Part shown: positions 25,422 through 34,777 of the stretch, piece after piece
Layout: each line of letters starts with the position of its first letter
Numbering within the stretch: position 1 is the stretch's first letter
Origin: Neobacillus sp. YX16
GTDB taxonomy: Bacteria > Bacillota > Bacilli > Bacillales > Cytobacillaceae
Direction of reading: 5' to 3'
Assembly (NCBI RefSeq): GCF_030123505.1
Contig: NZ_CP126115.1
Coordinates: 5,904,001-5,968,000, forward strand
Length of the DNA stretch: 64,000 nt
The notes under the pieces: generated by a model
Databases searched by the model: none
What the model was told of the DNA's origin: nothing
Seen by the model: the letters and a program-made list of their open reading frames with translations, nothing else
Position numbers and translations under genes: made by a program

Positions 25422-27218
25422 TTAATATATCTTTTTATGATCCAGAATCTGCTTGGCAATTTCCGCTGCCTTGCTTCCTTGGGCATGCCCATCCTTATTT
25501 TGAATATTTATGGCAAAATAAAAACGATCTTCACCTTTTTCGACAAAGCCAATAAACCAGCCATTTACATTCTTTCCATTAATCATGCCGGTTCCTGTTT
25601 TACCATACAGCCGTCCATTCTTTTGCTCATCTATTAAAATTGCCTTATTTACCGCTTTGATATTTTCCGCTTTAAAACCCCATTGATTTTCTTCTAATTG
25701 GACTAATAATTGAACTTGTTCAATGGGTGATATTTTTAAAGAAGATTCCATCCAGTAACTATCCAAATTCCCTGAAAGATCCTCATTCCCGTATTTTATC
25801 TTGTGAAAATAATCTTGCAGCTGCTTTCTTCCTACCTCACGATCGGTATTCTGGAAATACCAATTCACGGAACGGCCCAAGGCAGTCGCTAAATTTTGAT
25901 TTTGGTTCCATTCTTCATAGGGATAAATTTTCCCATCCCAAACCTGATTATTGTTATTCGTGGAAATCACATTGGATTCCAATGCAAATAAGGCAGAATA
26001 TATTTTATAGGTGCTATTAGGAGAAATTCTCTGTTCACTCATCTCTCGGTTATAAATTTGATATTGATTTTTAGAGGGATCATATAAAACAAAGCTGCCC
26101 TTGTAGCCCTTAAAATAGGAGCTTAGATCTTCATAGACAGCCTTCTTCCCGCTAAACTGATACACATCATCTGGGCTGGCAATAACGGTGGTGATTGGAG
26201 CAAGGAATAGCACAACAATTCCTAAAACTGAGCAGATGACCTTGCTTTTCCATTTCAATAATAGAGAATCACTAGAGAAGTTTGCAATGCGCTGGATTCT
26301 TTGTTTGATTTGTTTTTTTGTCCCCCCTATACCTGGAGCAAACTGTTCAAGGGTACGATCATATTTTTTATCTGCAAACCGAATGATGGTATGCCCATAT
26401 TCGATATGTCCACTCTCATCCAAGAGATTTAAAACGGAGGCATCACAGGCCAATTCCCGATCGATTCGAATCCTTTTTATGGCATACCAGACGACCGGGT
26501 TAAACCAATAAATGATACTAAACATCCACATAATGTAATTCACGACCAGATCTTTGCTTTTATGATGATGCAGCTCGTGCAAAAACACGTACTTTAATTC
26601 ATTTATCGAAAATGCTTCTAGCGTTTTGCTTGGTAAAAAAATATAGGGTTGAAAAATCCCTACCGTGATAGGCGAGGTAATAGAAGAGGTCTCCCGCAGC
26701 CTTACGTTGCTTTTCACCCCAACCAACTCTTTGCACACTTCTAATAGTTCATTTAACTTTTGGTTATGAAGAGCCACAGATGACTTTTTCATTTGATAGA
26801 TTTGGTAGTTTGAATAAACAGCTGCCACCACAAAAAGAACCACTCCAATGACCCAAACCGTAAAAAATGTATGGTAGACGAAATCGGGCGTTGACTTGTT
26901 TACCGATACCGTGAAATCAAGTAATAAATCGCTGTTTGGCTCCTGAAAGGCATCCACTCCATTCATCCCTTTACTCATCGAAGGTGCGTCTCTATGAAAA
27001 AATAGTAAGCTTTTCAAATACTGAGTTCCTTCTACAAAGTGAAAATTATTCCAAGGTAAAATGGTAGCAAGGATTGGAATGCCAAGAAAATACCATATAT
27101 GATATTGTGCTTTCACCGTCATATGATTGTTTAATAGCTTTTTGATTAATAGAATGATGAAAATAAGGAGGGATACCACGATTGTACTAACCAAAATCCG
27201 CATGAGCATGGTATCCAT
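25422..27218 (-). CDS. blaR1: BlaR1 beta-lactam sensor/signal transducer
   Basis: 598 residues. The N-terminal half is a multi-span membrane M56 metallopeptidase domain with the zinc motif HELHHH (about residue 213). The C-terminal extracellular domain is a penicillin sensor with STYK (SxxK) and KTGTGMINGKN. Acylation by a beta-lactam triggers the protease and removes BlaI. The ATG overlaps the blaI stop (TAATG), so the two are translationally coupled. All key residues are present. Confidence 0.96.
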   Translation of the reverse strand: MDTMLMRILVSTIVVSLLIFIILLIKKLLNNHMTVKAQYHIWYFLGIPILATILPWNNFHFVEGTQYLKSLLFFHRDAPSMSKGMNGVDAFQEPNSDLLLDFTVSVNKSTPDFVYHTFFTVWVIGVVLFVVAAVYSNYQIYQMKKSSVALHNQKLNELLEVCKELVGVKSNVRLRETSSITSPITVGIFQPYIFLPSKTLEAFSINELKYVFLHELHHHKSKDLVVNYIMWMFSIIYWFNPVVWYAIKRIRIDRELACDASVLNLLDESGHIEYGHTIIRFADKKYDRTLEQFAPGIGGTKKQIKQRIQRIANFSSDSLLLKWKSKVICSVLGIVVLFLAPITTVIASPDDVYQFSGKKAVYEDLSSYFKGYKGSFVLYDPSKNQYQIYNREMSEQRISPNSTYKIYSALFALESNVISTNNNNQVWDGKIYPYEEWNQNQNLATALGRSVNWYFQNTDREVGRKQLQDYFHKIKYGNEDLSGNLDSYWMESSLKISPIEQVQLLVQLEENQWGFKAENIKAVNKAILIDEQKNGRLYGKTGTGMINGKNVNGWFIGFVEKGEDRFYFAINIQNKDGHAQGSKAAEIAKQILDHKKIY

Positions 27219-27604
27219 TACTTTTTCCCCTTCTTGTCTCTCATGGATAATATTTTCTTTAATTCCGAAATATCTTCATTTGATAACTTATCATTTTCAA
27301 TAAAATTTAATATCATTGAATTTACCGTTCCGCCGAAAAACTGCTGCAGAAAAGATTTACTTTTTTGCTCTACATATTCGTGCTTTTCAACCAGTGAAGT
27401 ATAAACAAACACTCGGCCATCTTTTCTTGCGTGCAAAGCCTTTTTCTTAACTAGACGCGCCAGCATGGTGTGAATGGTATTTGGCTTCCAATCACTCTTA
27501 TTCGATAATTTATCCACTACCTCAGGAGTCGAAATCGGCTCAAAGTTCCATATAACCTGCATCACTTCATATTCTGCTTCTGATATTTGTGGAATCTCCT
27601 TCAT
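27218..27604 (-). CDS. blaI: BlaI/MecI-family repressor
   Basis: 128 residues from ATG 27604 with GGAGGG upstream; a longer frame has no such site. The winged-helix start (IPQISEAEYEVMQVIWNFEP) and the NTIHTMLARLVKKKAL recognition helix are typical, followed by the C-terminal dimerisation helices. It represses the locus until BlaR1 signalling. It lies directly downstream of an operator, so it is self-regulated. Confidence 0.96.
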   Translation of the reverse strand: MKEIPQISEAEYEVMQVIWNFEPISTPEVVDKLSNKSDWKPNTIHTMLARLVKKKALHARKDGRVFVYTSLVEKHEYVEQKSKSFLQQFFGGTVNSMILNFIENDKLSNEDISELKKILSMRDKKGKK

Positions 27605-27617
27605 GATGACCCTCCTA

Positions 27618-27637
27618 CTTTTACAACTGTAGTATTT
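27618..27637. promoter_or_regulatory. BlaI operator upstream of blaI
   Basis: Reading leftward, AATACTACAGTTGTAAAA is an imperfect BlaI palindrome, 14 bases before the blaI start codon and overlapping its promoter. Confidence 0.75.
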
Positions 27638-27801
27638 ATTATAGCAAGATGGTCCAAAAACATAAAGAAATTTTCGTGACCTTAGCTTTTGGTAATTAAT
27701 CCCCCTGTGTTGACGATTTATTCTACTATCATTCACTTCATTTAGATATCACTTATTCGCAGGATTTCATAACCCTTATAATTGGATTTACGGGTAATTG
27801 A

Positions 27802-27939
27802 AATGAGATCAGATCATCTTGGCTTCGTGAAGGCATAGTTGAATATATAACAGCAACTTTAGTTGAGCACGCAAAGAAAGCTGCCGAAGCAGCCACGGTT
27901 GCTGAACTCTTGCCCCCTTTAGTGCAACAAGCCTTCTAG
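27802..27939 (+). pseudogene. Unidentified gene remnant (C-terminal coding fragment)
   Basis: A 45-codon open frame between two stops, without a start codon or ribosome binding site, has convincing protein-like composition (EYITATLVEHAKKAAEAATV, then AELLPPLVQQAF). It is more GC-rich and Ala-rich than the surrounding spacer. I read it as the tail of a lost helical protein, family unknown. The rest of 27740-28045 shows nothing recognisable. Confidence 0.35.
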
Positions 27940-28045
27940 TAACTTCCACTTTTCACAAAAAAGTATACTTCTCCCTATTGAAGTAAAGCACGTTTGCTAA
28001 ACACATTTTTTTACAAACTTTGATGTTCAATGATTACAAAATTAA

Positions 28046-28432
28046 TTACCCTTCAACAATGGCAAGGTATTTCAAGATTTCTCCTTCTACTTCAACGATT
28101 AAAATATCTCCTCTTTCCTTGGCTGAAAAAATCTTTGCACCCACTGGAAGTTTATTCGCCATCTCATCTTTGAAATTTGTATCAGTATCATTTTTTGTTT
28201 TTATCTCACCAATTTGAACGTCTTTTGTTAAAGACAATTCCTCCACCCAATCGATATTCGTTTTGTAGATTACTCCCTCATATTGAAAAACATCAGCATC
28301 AGGGTCCAAGCTTAAAACTTCTTCAGCATTAATACGATCAATGGATACTTTGGTTGTTTCCCCGCCATTAGAGCACCCAGTAATCGAAAATAACGTTAAT
28401 GCAATCAAGACAAAAAATAACCTTTGGACCAA
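28046..28432 (-). CDS. Putative lipoprotein
   Basis: 128 residues from TTG 28432 with AAGGGGG seven bases upstream. The signal ends in a lipobox, ITGCSN, giving a lipidated Cys near residue 20. The mature part has no recognised domain; it carries NAEEVLSLDPDADVFQYEGVIYKTN and ends in a beta-rich segment (ILIVEVEGEILKYLAIVEG). Similar small lipoproteins of unknown function are common in Bacillaceae. Monocistronic. Confidence 0.75.
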   Translation of the reverse strand: MVQRLFFVLIALTLFSITGCSNGGETTKVSIDRINAEEVLSLDPDADVFQYEGVIYKTNIDWVEELSLTKDVQIGEIKTKNDTDTNFKDEMANKLPVGAKIFSAKERGDILIVEVEGEILKYLAIVEG

Positions 28433-28549
28433 CGTTTTTCCCCCTTTTTAATATAGACGAATATTCTTTATCTAAAGTTCCATATAACTGACTGACCATT
28501 TTTATTTTCAGAGTAAAAGTTGGACATATTATCCGTAGGAGGTGATGAG

Positions 28550-28693
28550 GTGGCTGACGAAAAGAAAACTCCCAAAAACATAGAAAGAGACAGTAAATTG
28601 GAAAGATACGAAAACGATCGACATAATGTTAATGCTAGGGAAGCAGCGGCTCTTGAACCAGATATTCCAAGAATTAATACAGACAATCTTTAA
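28550..28693 (+). CDS. 47-residue hydrophilic small protein
   Basis: GTG 28550 preceded by TAGGAGGTGATGAG, one of the strongest ribosome binding sites in the window. The product is highly charged with no hydrophobic segment (MADEKKTPKNIERDSKLERY, then NDRHNVNAREAAALEPDIPR). It looks intrinsically disordered; perhaps a small stress or spore-related protein, but no family is recognised. Confidence 0.6.
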   Translation: MADEKKTPKNIERDSKLERYENDRHNVNAREAAALEPDIPRINTDNL

Positions 28694-28812
28694 CAATAAG
28701 TTAATTTTTTAAACTTCTAAAATAACATACCGAATAACAAATTAATACTACACCTATCAACGTTTTGGTCTAGATCCAAGCGTTATTCATCCTTAACTGC
28801 TTTTATTTCATT

Positions 28813-28845
28813 CTAGCGCCGGTTTGTTTAAGTACATTTTTTCAC
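28813..28845. repeat. Copy of the dispersed repeat
   Basis: AGCGCCGGTTTGTTTAAGTAC followed by ATTTTTTCAC, adjacent to the terminator of the YhgE-type gene. Confidence 0.65.
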
Positions 28846-28854
28846 TACTTAATA

Positions 28855-28893
28855 AAAAGAGTCATTTTCCCTATAAGGAAATGACTCTTTTGG
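28855..28893 (-). terminator. Terminator of the YhgE-type gene
   Basis: Perfect palindrome AAAAGAGTCATTTTCC / GGAAATGACTCTTTT around a short loop, downstream of the leftward gene ending at 28942. Confidence 0.9.
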
Positions 28894-28941
28894 TTAAACC
28901 TGACAACAGATAGTTCAACGTGGTATTCATGCCATTACTTT

Positions 28942-30132
28942 TTACATTTTTCGAGAATCAGTTACTACTTCCCTCATACTATTACGTTTTAAAGCAGTAC
29001 CTAGTATGGCAATCATGCTTACGAATCCAATCCAGAAAAGGACAGAAACTGAAGTGTCCCAGTTTAATCCTTCACCAAAGAAGAATAATTTACGAAGACC
29101 TTCTATCATAAATCGCATTGGCAGCCAAGAGTAAATCCAATCCCGATAAAATGGAGACATCATTTCAGGTGCCATTGCCAGTAAAGGTGCTCCAAAGAAT
29201 AGCAATAAGGCAAAGACTGGAATACCCTTAATCCCAACTAACGAAAGTACAGCTAAAATCATTAAGATGAAGCTAAATGAGGTAATGGTTAGAAATAAGG
29301 CTGTATCAAGGAAATCTGGAATATTCAGTCCTACCATTCCCTCTGCTATCCAAGTAATGCCAAATCCAATTTCTAGTGATACAATCGCACTCATCAAAAT
29401 TTGCCCTACCTTTGTGACAAGACTTTCTTTTCGAGTGCCGATCGGCAATTTACTAACGGCAAGAAAGAGAATCGCTGCACTAGCCAAACTTGCAATCCAT
29501 AAAGGCTGGAATAAAGAAATAGGAGAATTTCCGTTAGCACTATTGGTTCCGATTTCATTCACATTTGTGACTTTCTTAGCGATTGGAGCGGCAAGGCTTG
29601 CCGCCTGTTTTGCTGTCAAAGTTTCGCCTTGCTTTTCAAAACCATCAAGCAGTTGTTGGCGGACAGTGTTGTTCATGTTGTCAACCACTCCATTTAGGAT
29701 CTGTCCTGCCATCGTTGAAGCAGCTGTATTCATTCCCTGATTGATCAATATTTGTACTTCTGGGTTTGAAGGTGCTGGTGTCCGTAATGATGCTTGCTTC
29801 GCACTAAAGTCTTTCGGAATCACCAGTGCTGCATAATATTTTTGATTATCCAATCCTTTTTGTACTTCCTTCTCTGACTTTACTTCAACCCATTTCACAG
29901 CAGGGTCTTCGTCCTTTGTAGTTGCTGAAGACTTTTGCATCATTTCAACAATCGATTGCCCCATATTCATCTTTGGTTGATTCGGAATATTCACTCCCTC
30001 ATCCTCATTTACGATTGCAATAGGCAGATTTTTTGGCTGCGGTTGAACCGACGGAAATAAGGTCAGTGAAAAAATAAAAATAACTGCCAATGCAATAATC
30101 GGTGACACCAATACCAGTTTATTTTTGAACAT
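28942..30132 (-). CDS. YhgE/SNG1-type (DUF3533) ABC-2-like membrane protein
   Basis: 396 residues. One N-terminal helix (about 8-28), a long extracellular domain (30-210, with NLPIAIVNEDEGVN and YYAALVIPKDFS) and about five C-terminal helices. This is the topology of the YhgE/Pip and DUF3533 ABC-2 permease relatives, linked to export or phage/protein translocation. A TetR regulator is divergent, with a palindrome overlapping the promoter, as in the B. subtilis yhgE/yhgD pair. A second YhgE-type gene closes the window. Confidence 0.85.
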   Translation of the reverse strand: MFKNKLVLVSPIIALAVIFIFSLTLFPSVQPQPKNLPIAIVNEDEGVNIPNQPKMNMGQSIVEMMQKSSATTKDEDPAVKWVEVKSEKEVQKGLDNQKYYAALVIPKDFSAKQASLRTPAPSNPEVQILINQGMNTAASTMAGQILNGVVDNMNNTVRQQLLDGFEKQGETLTAKQAASLAAPIAKKVTNVNEIGTNSANGNSPISLFQPLWIASLASAAILFLAVSKLPIGTRKESLVTKVGQILMSAIVSLEIGFGITWIAEGMVGLNIPDFLDTALFLTITSFSFILMILAVLSLVGIKGIPVFALLLFFGAPLLAMAPEMMSPFYRDWIYSWLPMRFMIEGLRKLFFFGEGLNWDTSVSVLFWIGFVSMIAILGTALKRNSMREVVTDSRKM

Positions 30133-30160
30133 ATTTACCCCTCCTTAGTTTAGGTTTATA

Positions 30161-30183
30161 ATAAACAACAACCTGTTGTTTAT
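30161..30183. promoter_or_regulatory. TetR-type operator
   Basis: ATAAACAACA ACC TGTTGTTTAT is a perfect 10-bp inverted repeat with a three-base centre. It lies 29 bases before the YhgE-type start and upstream of the divergent TetR gene, so it is the likely binding site of that regulator. Confidence 0.8.
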
Positions 30184-30304
30184 TTACTACATTCCACATT
30201 ATAATTTGAGGACTAACAGTGTTTCAATCATCAAAAATGTCAGATGTGTTGGTTACGGAACACTTTTTATAAATGTGTTGGATAAAAGTTAGGGAGGTAG
30301 TACC

Positions 30305-30919
30305 TTGCGAGAAAGTAATACCGATTTACGGGTCATTCGGACAAAAGAATCCATCCGAGATGCACTAGTAGAATTAATCGATGAAAAAGGCTTCGAAGCC
30401 ATTACAGTTAAAGACATAACAACTAGAGCAAAAATTAATAGGGGTACATTTTATGCACACTATCAAGACAAATATGATTTAATGACTCAATGCGAAGAAG
30501 AGATTATGTTTGAAATGTCCAGAATGGCAAAACAGAACTTTCCAAGTGTAGTTGCCGAACTTGAATCTAACTCACCTTTAGCACCCTTTTCTCTTGCCGT
30601 TTCAATCTTTGAGTATCTTAATAAAAATAGTGGTTTTATGAAAGCTGTTTTAGGTCCAAAAGGAGATTTATCCTTCCAAACAAGACTGAAAGATTTTATG
30701 TGGAAAACAATATCTGGAAATGATGCAAACGCAATGATCAAGGAGGAAAATTTACTTGTTCCAGGACCATATTTAGTTTCTTATATTGCGTCTGCACATA
30801 TAGGGGTAATTCAACAATGGTTGAATAGTGGCATGAAAGAATCCCCTCAAGAAATGGCTCGTATTCTATCGACCATTACAGTTAATGGTCCCTTCTTTGC
30901 TGCTGGGTTAAAAAAATAA
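30305..30919 (+). CDS. TetR/AcrR-family repressor
   Basis: 204 residues from TTG 30305 with AGGGAGG seven bases upstream. The N-terminal HTH is RTKESIRDALVELIDEKGFE then ITVKDITTRAKINRGTFYAHYQDKYDL (residues about 10-55). The C-terminal ligand domain is of the TetR_C_33 or YhgD-like type. It probably represses the divergent YhgE-type gene through the palindrome at 30161. Confidence 0.92.
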   Translation: MRESNTDLRVIRTKESIRDALVELIDEKGFEAITVKDITTRAKINRGTFYAHYQDKYDLMTQCEEEIMFEMSRMAKQNFPSVVAELESNSPLAPFSLAVSIFEYLNKNSGFMKAVLGPKGDLSFQTRLKDFMWKTISGNDANAMIKEENLLVPGPYLVSYIASAHIGVIQQWLNSGMKESPQEMARILSTITVNGPFFAAGLKK

Positions 30920-30993
30920 ATTGGTAAAAGGGATATTACCTAAAAAACAGGTACTGTCCCTTTATTATTATTATTATTATGCTGCTTCAACAA
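30920..30993. other. TetR 3' region: hairpin, (ATT)n run and intron flank
   Basis: AAAAGGGA...TCCCTTT with inner TTACCT/AGGTA forms a hairpin serving as a likely tetR terminator; its ACAGGTACTGTCCC arm resembles the GGGACGGTTCT repeats. A short ATT microsatellite and CTGCTTCAACAAG, the left half of the dispersed repeat, follow up to the intron. Confidence 0.5.
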
Positions 30994-31096
30994 GTCGAGT
31001 AGAAAGGAACCTCTCTACCTTACGGTAGATTGTGTTCCTCCCCCTCACAGAACCGTGCTTGCGCTATTAACGCACACGGCTCCTCCAAATTATCAT

Positions 31097-32425
31097 TCAC
31101 AGAATATAGCTAATTTCTTTTCTTAAATCATAAATATTCACTTTGATTCTTGGTGAAGGTAGTGGATATTTATTAAGAAAGAGCCTGAATTTGTCCCAAG
31201 TAAAGGATTTCCTTTGGCTTCTTCTGTTTAGCCATTTGTATAGTAAGCATTCGATTTTCTCTTTAAAGTTGTTAACAGTTTGGGTATTATCTGTGATGCA
31301 ATAATAGTTGTAGTAACCTATTAGTGAGCGTTTAAATCTATCCATAATCATATGAATATCTTTATTCCTATTATTCTTCAGCCATTCTTTAGTTCCTTTT
31401 AGTTTGCCTTGGACTTTCTTCCTGCTCGTTTTCCGCTTTACTCGGAATTTCCCGTGCTTACTTATCCCACAATAGTGAGTAAATCCAAGGAAGTCGAAGG
31501 TACCCGGTTTGCCAATTCCGTCACGTTTTGCATTCTTCTCCGCAAACCGTCCGAAGGGAATTATTTTAGTTTTATCCTCGGCTATTTCTAGGTTAAATTT
31601 CTTTAATCTCGCTTTTAATGAATGAAAGAATTGCTCGGCTTCACTTTTATTCTGAAAACAACAAACAAAATCATCTGCGTATCTTACTATATACGCCTGG
31701 CCTTTACATTGTTTCTTAACCACTTTTTCAAACCATAGATCAAGAACGTAATGGAGATAGACATTGGCTAATATCGGAGATATCACTCCACCTTGCGGTG
31801 TACCATTGTCTGTCTTGTATTTCTTACCTTCCTCCATGTATCCACCTTTAAGAAACCTGCTGATTAGTCTCAGTAGGTTAGTGTCAGTGATTCGGAGTTT
31901 CAAGAATTCCATCATCCATTTGTGGTCAACGTTATCAAAGAAGCCTTTAATATCTACATCTACTACATAGCTTATTGCTCTCTTCTCAATATAATGATTC
32001 AGTATTTTCAGTGCATCGTGGCAGTTTCTATTTGGACGGAACCCAAATGAGCAGTCTAGAAAGTCATTTTCATAGATGGCATTTAGTATTTTCGTAATGC
32101 CTTTTTGAACAATTTTATCTTCTTGTTCCGGTATTCCCAATGGTCTCATCTTGTTTGAGTTGAGCTTTGGGATATACATTCGTCTTACTGGAACAGGACG
32201 ATAACTTTTGCTTTTGAGCCTACTTACTAAGTCCTCTATGTTTTCTTCTAAACTTTCATCGTATTGCTCTTTAGTAGTACCGTTAATCCCAGTTGCCTTC
32301 TTATTGGGTAGTTCAAGATGGCATTGAATTAATGCTTCCTTATCTAAAAGATGTGCAAGAGATGTAAATTTCATTTTAGGATTAGATTTTGCTAATTCTG
32401 CTATCCTTAGTAGTTTTGTTTCCAT
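31097..32425 (-). CDS. ltrA: Group II intron reverse transcriptase/maturase
   Basis: 442 residues. RT blocks are clear: RPLGIPEQEDKIVQKG (block 1-2), VDVDIKGFFDNVDH, GTPQGGVISPILANVYLHYV and the catalytic YADD in IVRYADDFVCCF. A maturase (domain X) region with KRSLIGYYNYY follows. It ends at about 440 residues without the H-N-H endonuclease domain, as in many bacterial introns. It is fully intact and lies inside the intron RNA. Confidence 0.95.
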   Translation of the reverse strand: METKLLRIAELAKSNPKMKFTSLAHLLDKEALIQCHLELPNKKATGINGTTKEQYDESLEENIEDLVSRLKSKSYRPVPVRRMYIPKLNSNKMRPLGIPEQEDKIVQKGITKILNAIYENDFLDCSFGFRPNRNCHDALKILNHYIEKRAISYVVDVDIKGFFDNVDHKWMMEFLKLRITDTNLLRLISRFLKGGYMEEGKKYKTDNGTPQGGVISPILANVYLHYVLDLWFEKVVKKQCKGQAYIVRYADDFVCCFQNKSEAEQFFHSLKARLKKFNLEIAEDKTKIIPFGRFAEKNAKRDGIGKPGTFDFLGFTHYCGISKHGKFRVKRKTSRKKVQGKLKGTKEWLKNNRNKDIHMIMDRFKRSLIGYYNYYCITDNTQTVNNFKEKIECLLYKWLNRRSQRKSFTWDKFRLFLNKYPLPSPRIKVNIYDLRKEISYIL

Positions 32426-32945
32426 TTATTTATACCTACCTCTGTGTGTAGTAAATGTGTCCCTAGTAAGGGTGATAACTGGTAGCTAGCCTTTCCTCCA
32501 TCGGCATTACCCAACTTCATTGGTACTACGCTGCTATCCGACTCCCTACACGGCATTTGGTTTCCTCGCTTTTTATCACTTGTAGACCATACTCTTCTAT
32601 TAAAATAAGAAAAGACCGGTAGGGTCTCCCGAGTTGCCGTATCATATCAATGTGTAACGTGCCAAGGTCTCTGACCCCAGAGAGGTTTTACCCTTCTTGC
32701 CATTAACGAAAGATAAAATGTAGCTTTCTGAACGCAGGTATGTCATCAGCCCTCTCGATTTTCTAACATTATGGAGCTCAATCCCTTCAACCCTTGGGCT
32801 TTCGGCCCGCCACCTAACTGTCTACGCTTAAAGACTAAAGTTACCTTTAGTCCTTCAAGACTCGCTACGAGCGAATGGCTAGTTCTTACTCGACGGGAAT
32901 CCCACCCGCTATATGATACGACCTATGCTCGGCCGCACACCTGCA
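32426..32945 (-). ncRNA. Group II intron 5' ribozyme domains
   Basis: About 520 non-coding bases upstream of the maturase gene, GC-richer than the surroundings and full of short inverted repeats, corresponding to domains I-III of the ribozyme. The start GTGTGCGGCC follows the GTGYG rule loosely. Confidence 0.7.
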
Positions 32946-33127
32946 CGTTACTTTAAGTATAATATTTCACATAAATCTAGTCGTATTCTTCCTGGTCTAC
33001 TTAATATCCTCTAAATCTGAAAAAAAGAGACACATTCCTTATTAGGAAATGCGCCTGATTGCAGAAGATTGTTATTAAGGAAAAGCACCCCGATAGAACA
33101 TTATATAGTTAATAGTTAGTATTAAAG

Positions 33128-34459
33128 CTACTTTACTCTTCTAGCTGCTTGCTGAATAGGATCCCATACACCATTATATGGAGGTGCGTACGCAAGATCT
33201 AAATCAAGCAGCTCATCGGTTGTCATCGAATGGAATATTGCAGTTGCTAGAACATCGATTCGTTTGTCGATCCCATTTTCCCCAATAATTTGCCCACCAA
33301 GAACTTTATATGTTTCTTTATGATAGACAAGTTTCAATTTCATTTTTTTATTATTGGGATAATATCCAGCGATATCTGTTGATGTAATTGTTACAGCACC
33401 ACATGGGATGTTCAGCATTTTTGCCTCTGTTTCTGTTATTCCTGTTCTCCCTAAAGTTAAACCGAAAAATTTTATGATTGAAGTGCCTACAACACCTTTA
33501 AATGTTTTATGTATATTAACGATGTTTAATCCGGCGATTTGACCTTGCTTATTGGCATGTGTTCCCAATGGGACATGATCATCCATTTCTTTTACTCGAT
33601 GATATTGTGTTGCACAATCTCCTGCAGCATAGATATCTTTAATACTTGTTTGCATATACGCATTTACTTGAATAGAACCATTAACACTTGTTTTGATTCC
33701 AGTCCCTTCTAAAAATAAAATATTTGGCTTCACACCTATAGCGACTACTACTAAATCTGTTTCATACTTCCCTTTATCGGTTTTCACATATTCAACATGC
33801 TCACTACCACGGAATGCTTCAACAGATTCACCCATTTTTAACACAATGTTTTGCTTCACTGCTTCTTCATGGATAAGTTCTGCCATTTCTTTATCAAATA
33901 TTTTTGCTAATTGCTCATTTCTTTCAATGATCGTTACCTTCTTGCCGAGCTCCGCAAAACTTTCAGCCATTTCGAGTCCAATGTATCCGCCACCAATAAC
34001 TGTCACATTTTTTATATCTTTCTCAAGATAATCCATGATTGTCTTTGCATCAGGAATTGCCTTTAATGTGAAAACACCTGGAAGTTTAACACCCTCCCAC
34101 TTTGGAATGACCGGGCCTACGCCGGTTGCAATAAGAAGGCGGTCATACGGAAAGCTAAACGTTTCACCATTACTATGGTTTATTCCAATTACCATTTTAT
34201 TTTCCGTGTCTACCTTTTGGACTTCATGATATACTCGTGCATCAATGCCATATTTCACTTTAAAAGTAGACTGTGTACGTGCTATTAACTTATCTGTTGA
34301 CTCAATCTTCCCACTGATCACATAAGGTAGGCCACATTGTCCGTACGAATACACTCCACCCTTTTCTAAAACAGTGATTTCATGTCCAGTACTGTTTCGT
34401 ACAATTTGCATTGCAGCACTCATCCCTGCTGCATCTCCACCAATAATAAGTACTTTCAT
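33128..34459 (-). CDS. FAD-dependent CoA-disulfide reductase / NADH oxidase-family protein
   Basis: 443 residues from ATG 34459 with AGGAGG seven bases upstream. FAD motif [16 protein letters not shown] at the N-terminus, redox-active single Cys in [14 protein letters not shown] (about residue 43), second nucleotide motif [17 protein letters not shown], then AAGDCATQ and a C-terminal dimerisation domain. This is the pattern of CoADR and related NADH oxidases that reduce CoA disulfides or polysulfides with NAD(P)H. No rhodanese domain is fused. Monocistronic. Confidence 0.92.
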   Translation of the reverse strand: MKVLIIGGDAAGMSAAMQIVRNSTGHEITVLEKGGVYSYGQCGLPYVISGKIESTDKLIARTQSTFKVKYGIDARVYHEVQKVDTENKMVIGINHSNGETFSFPYDRLLIATGVGPVIPKWEGVKLPGVFTLKAIPDAKTIMDYLEKDIKNVTVIGGGYIGLEMAESFAELGKKVTIIERNEQLAKIFDKEMAELIHEEAVKQNIVLKMGESVEAFRGSEHVEYVKTDKGKYETDLVVVAIGVKPNILFLEGTGIKTSVNGSIQVNAYMQTSIKDIYAAGDCATQYHRVKEMDDHVPLGTHANKQGQIAGLNIVNIHKTFKGVVGTSIIKFFGLTLGRTGITETEAKMLNIPCGAVTITSTDIAGYYPNNKKMKLKLVYHKETYKVLGGQIIGENGIDKRIDVLATAIFHSMTTDELLDLDLAYAPPYNGVWDPIQQAARRVK

Positions 34460-34528
34460 ATTCATCCCTCCTTTCTTTATTTTCCATTTATTACTGATTT
34501 TTAAACATGAAGAAAGATTTATCCCCAT

Positions 34529-34777
34529 ATAGGGGTAGCGTCAGGAAGATTCGGATTTACAACGCTGAGTAATTTGAATATATAAAAGTAGAATTCCTGT
34601 AAAGGAACCGACTTTTAGTATTTTCTTTGTTAAACTAATGCACCAGTTAGCGTACATTCTTCACAAACTCATAATGTTCCATAAAACCGAATTCGCAGCA
34701 GAATAAGGAAAAGCTGATTCATTAAATTTTCACTTCCATGAATATACAGAAACCGAATAAATTGCTTTCAATTTGAA
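34529..34777. repeat. Spacer with a dispersed-repeat copy
   Basis: AACTAATGCACCAGTTAGCG then TACATTCTTCACAAAC at 34632-34668 is a recognisable copy of the CACCCGTTAG repeat. The hairpin-forming part upstream is weak. Confidence 0.6.

Larger units (their letters stand above)
30994..32945 (-). mobile_element. Complete group II intron
   Basis: On the minus strand it begins near GTGTGCGGCCGAGC (32940-32945) and ends near CTACTCGAC (30994). It contains an intact reverse transcriptase ORF. Downstream of the ORF are domain V/VI features: GAGCCGTGTGCG...CGCAAGCACGGTTC, then GAACACAATCTACCGTAAGG. Outside, CTTCAACAAG on one side and ACGTTACTTTAAGTATAAT on the other match the two halves of the dispersed repeat. 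The exact 5' junction is uncertain by about six bases. Confidence 0.85.
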
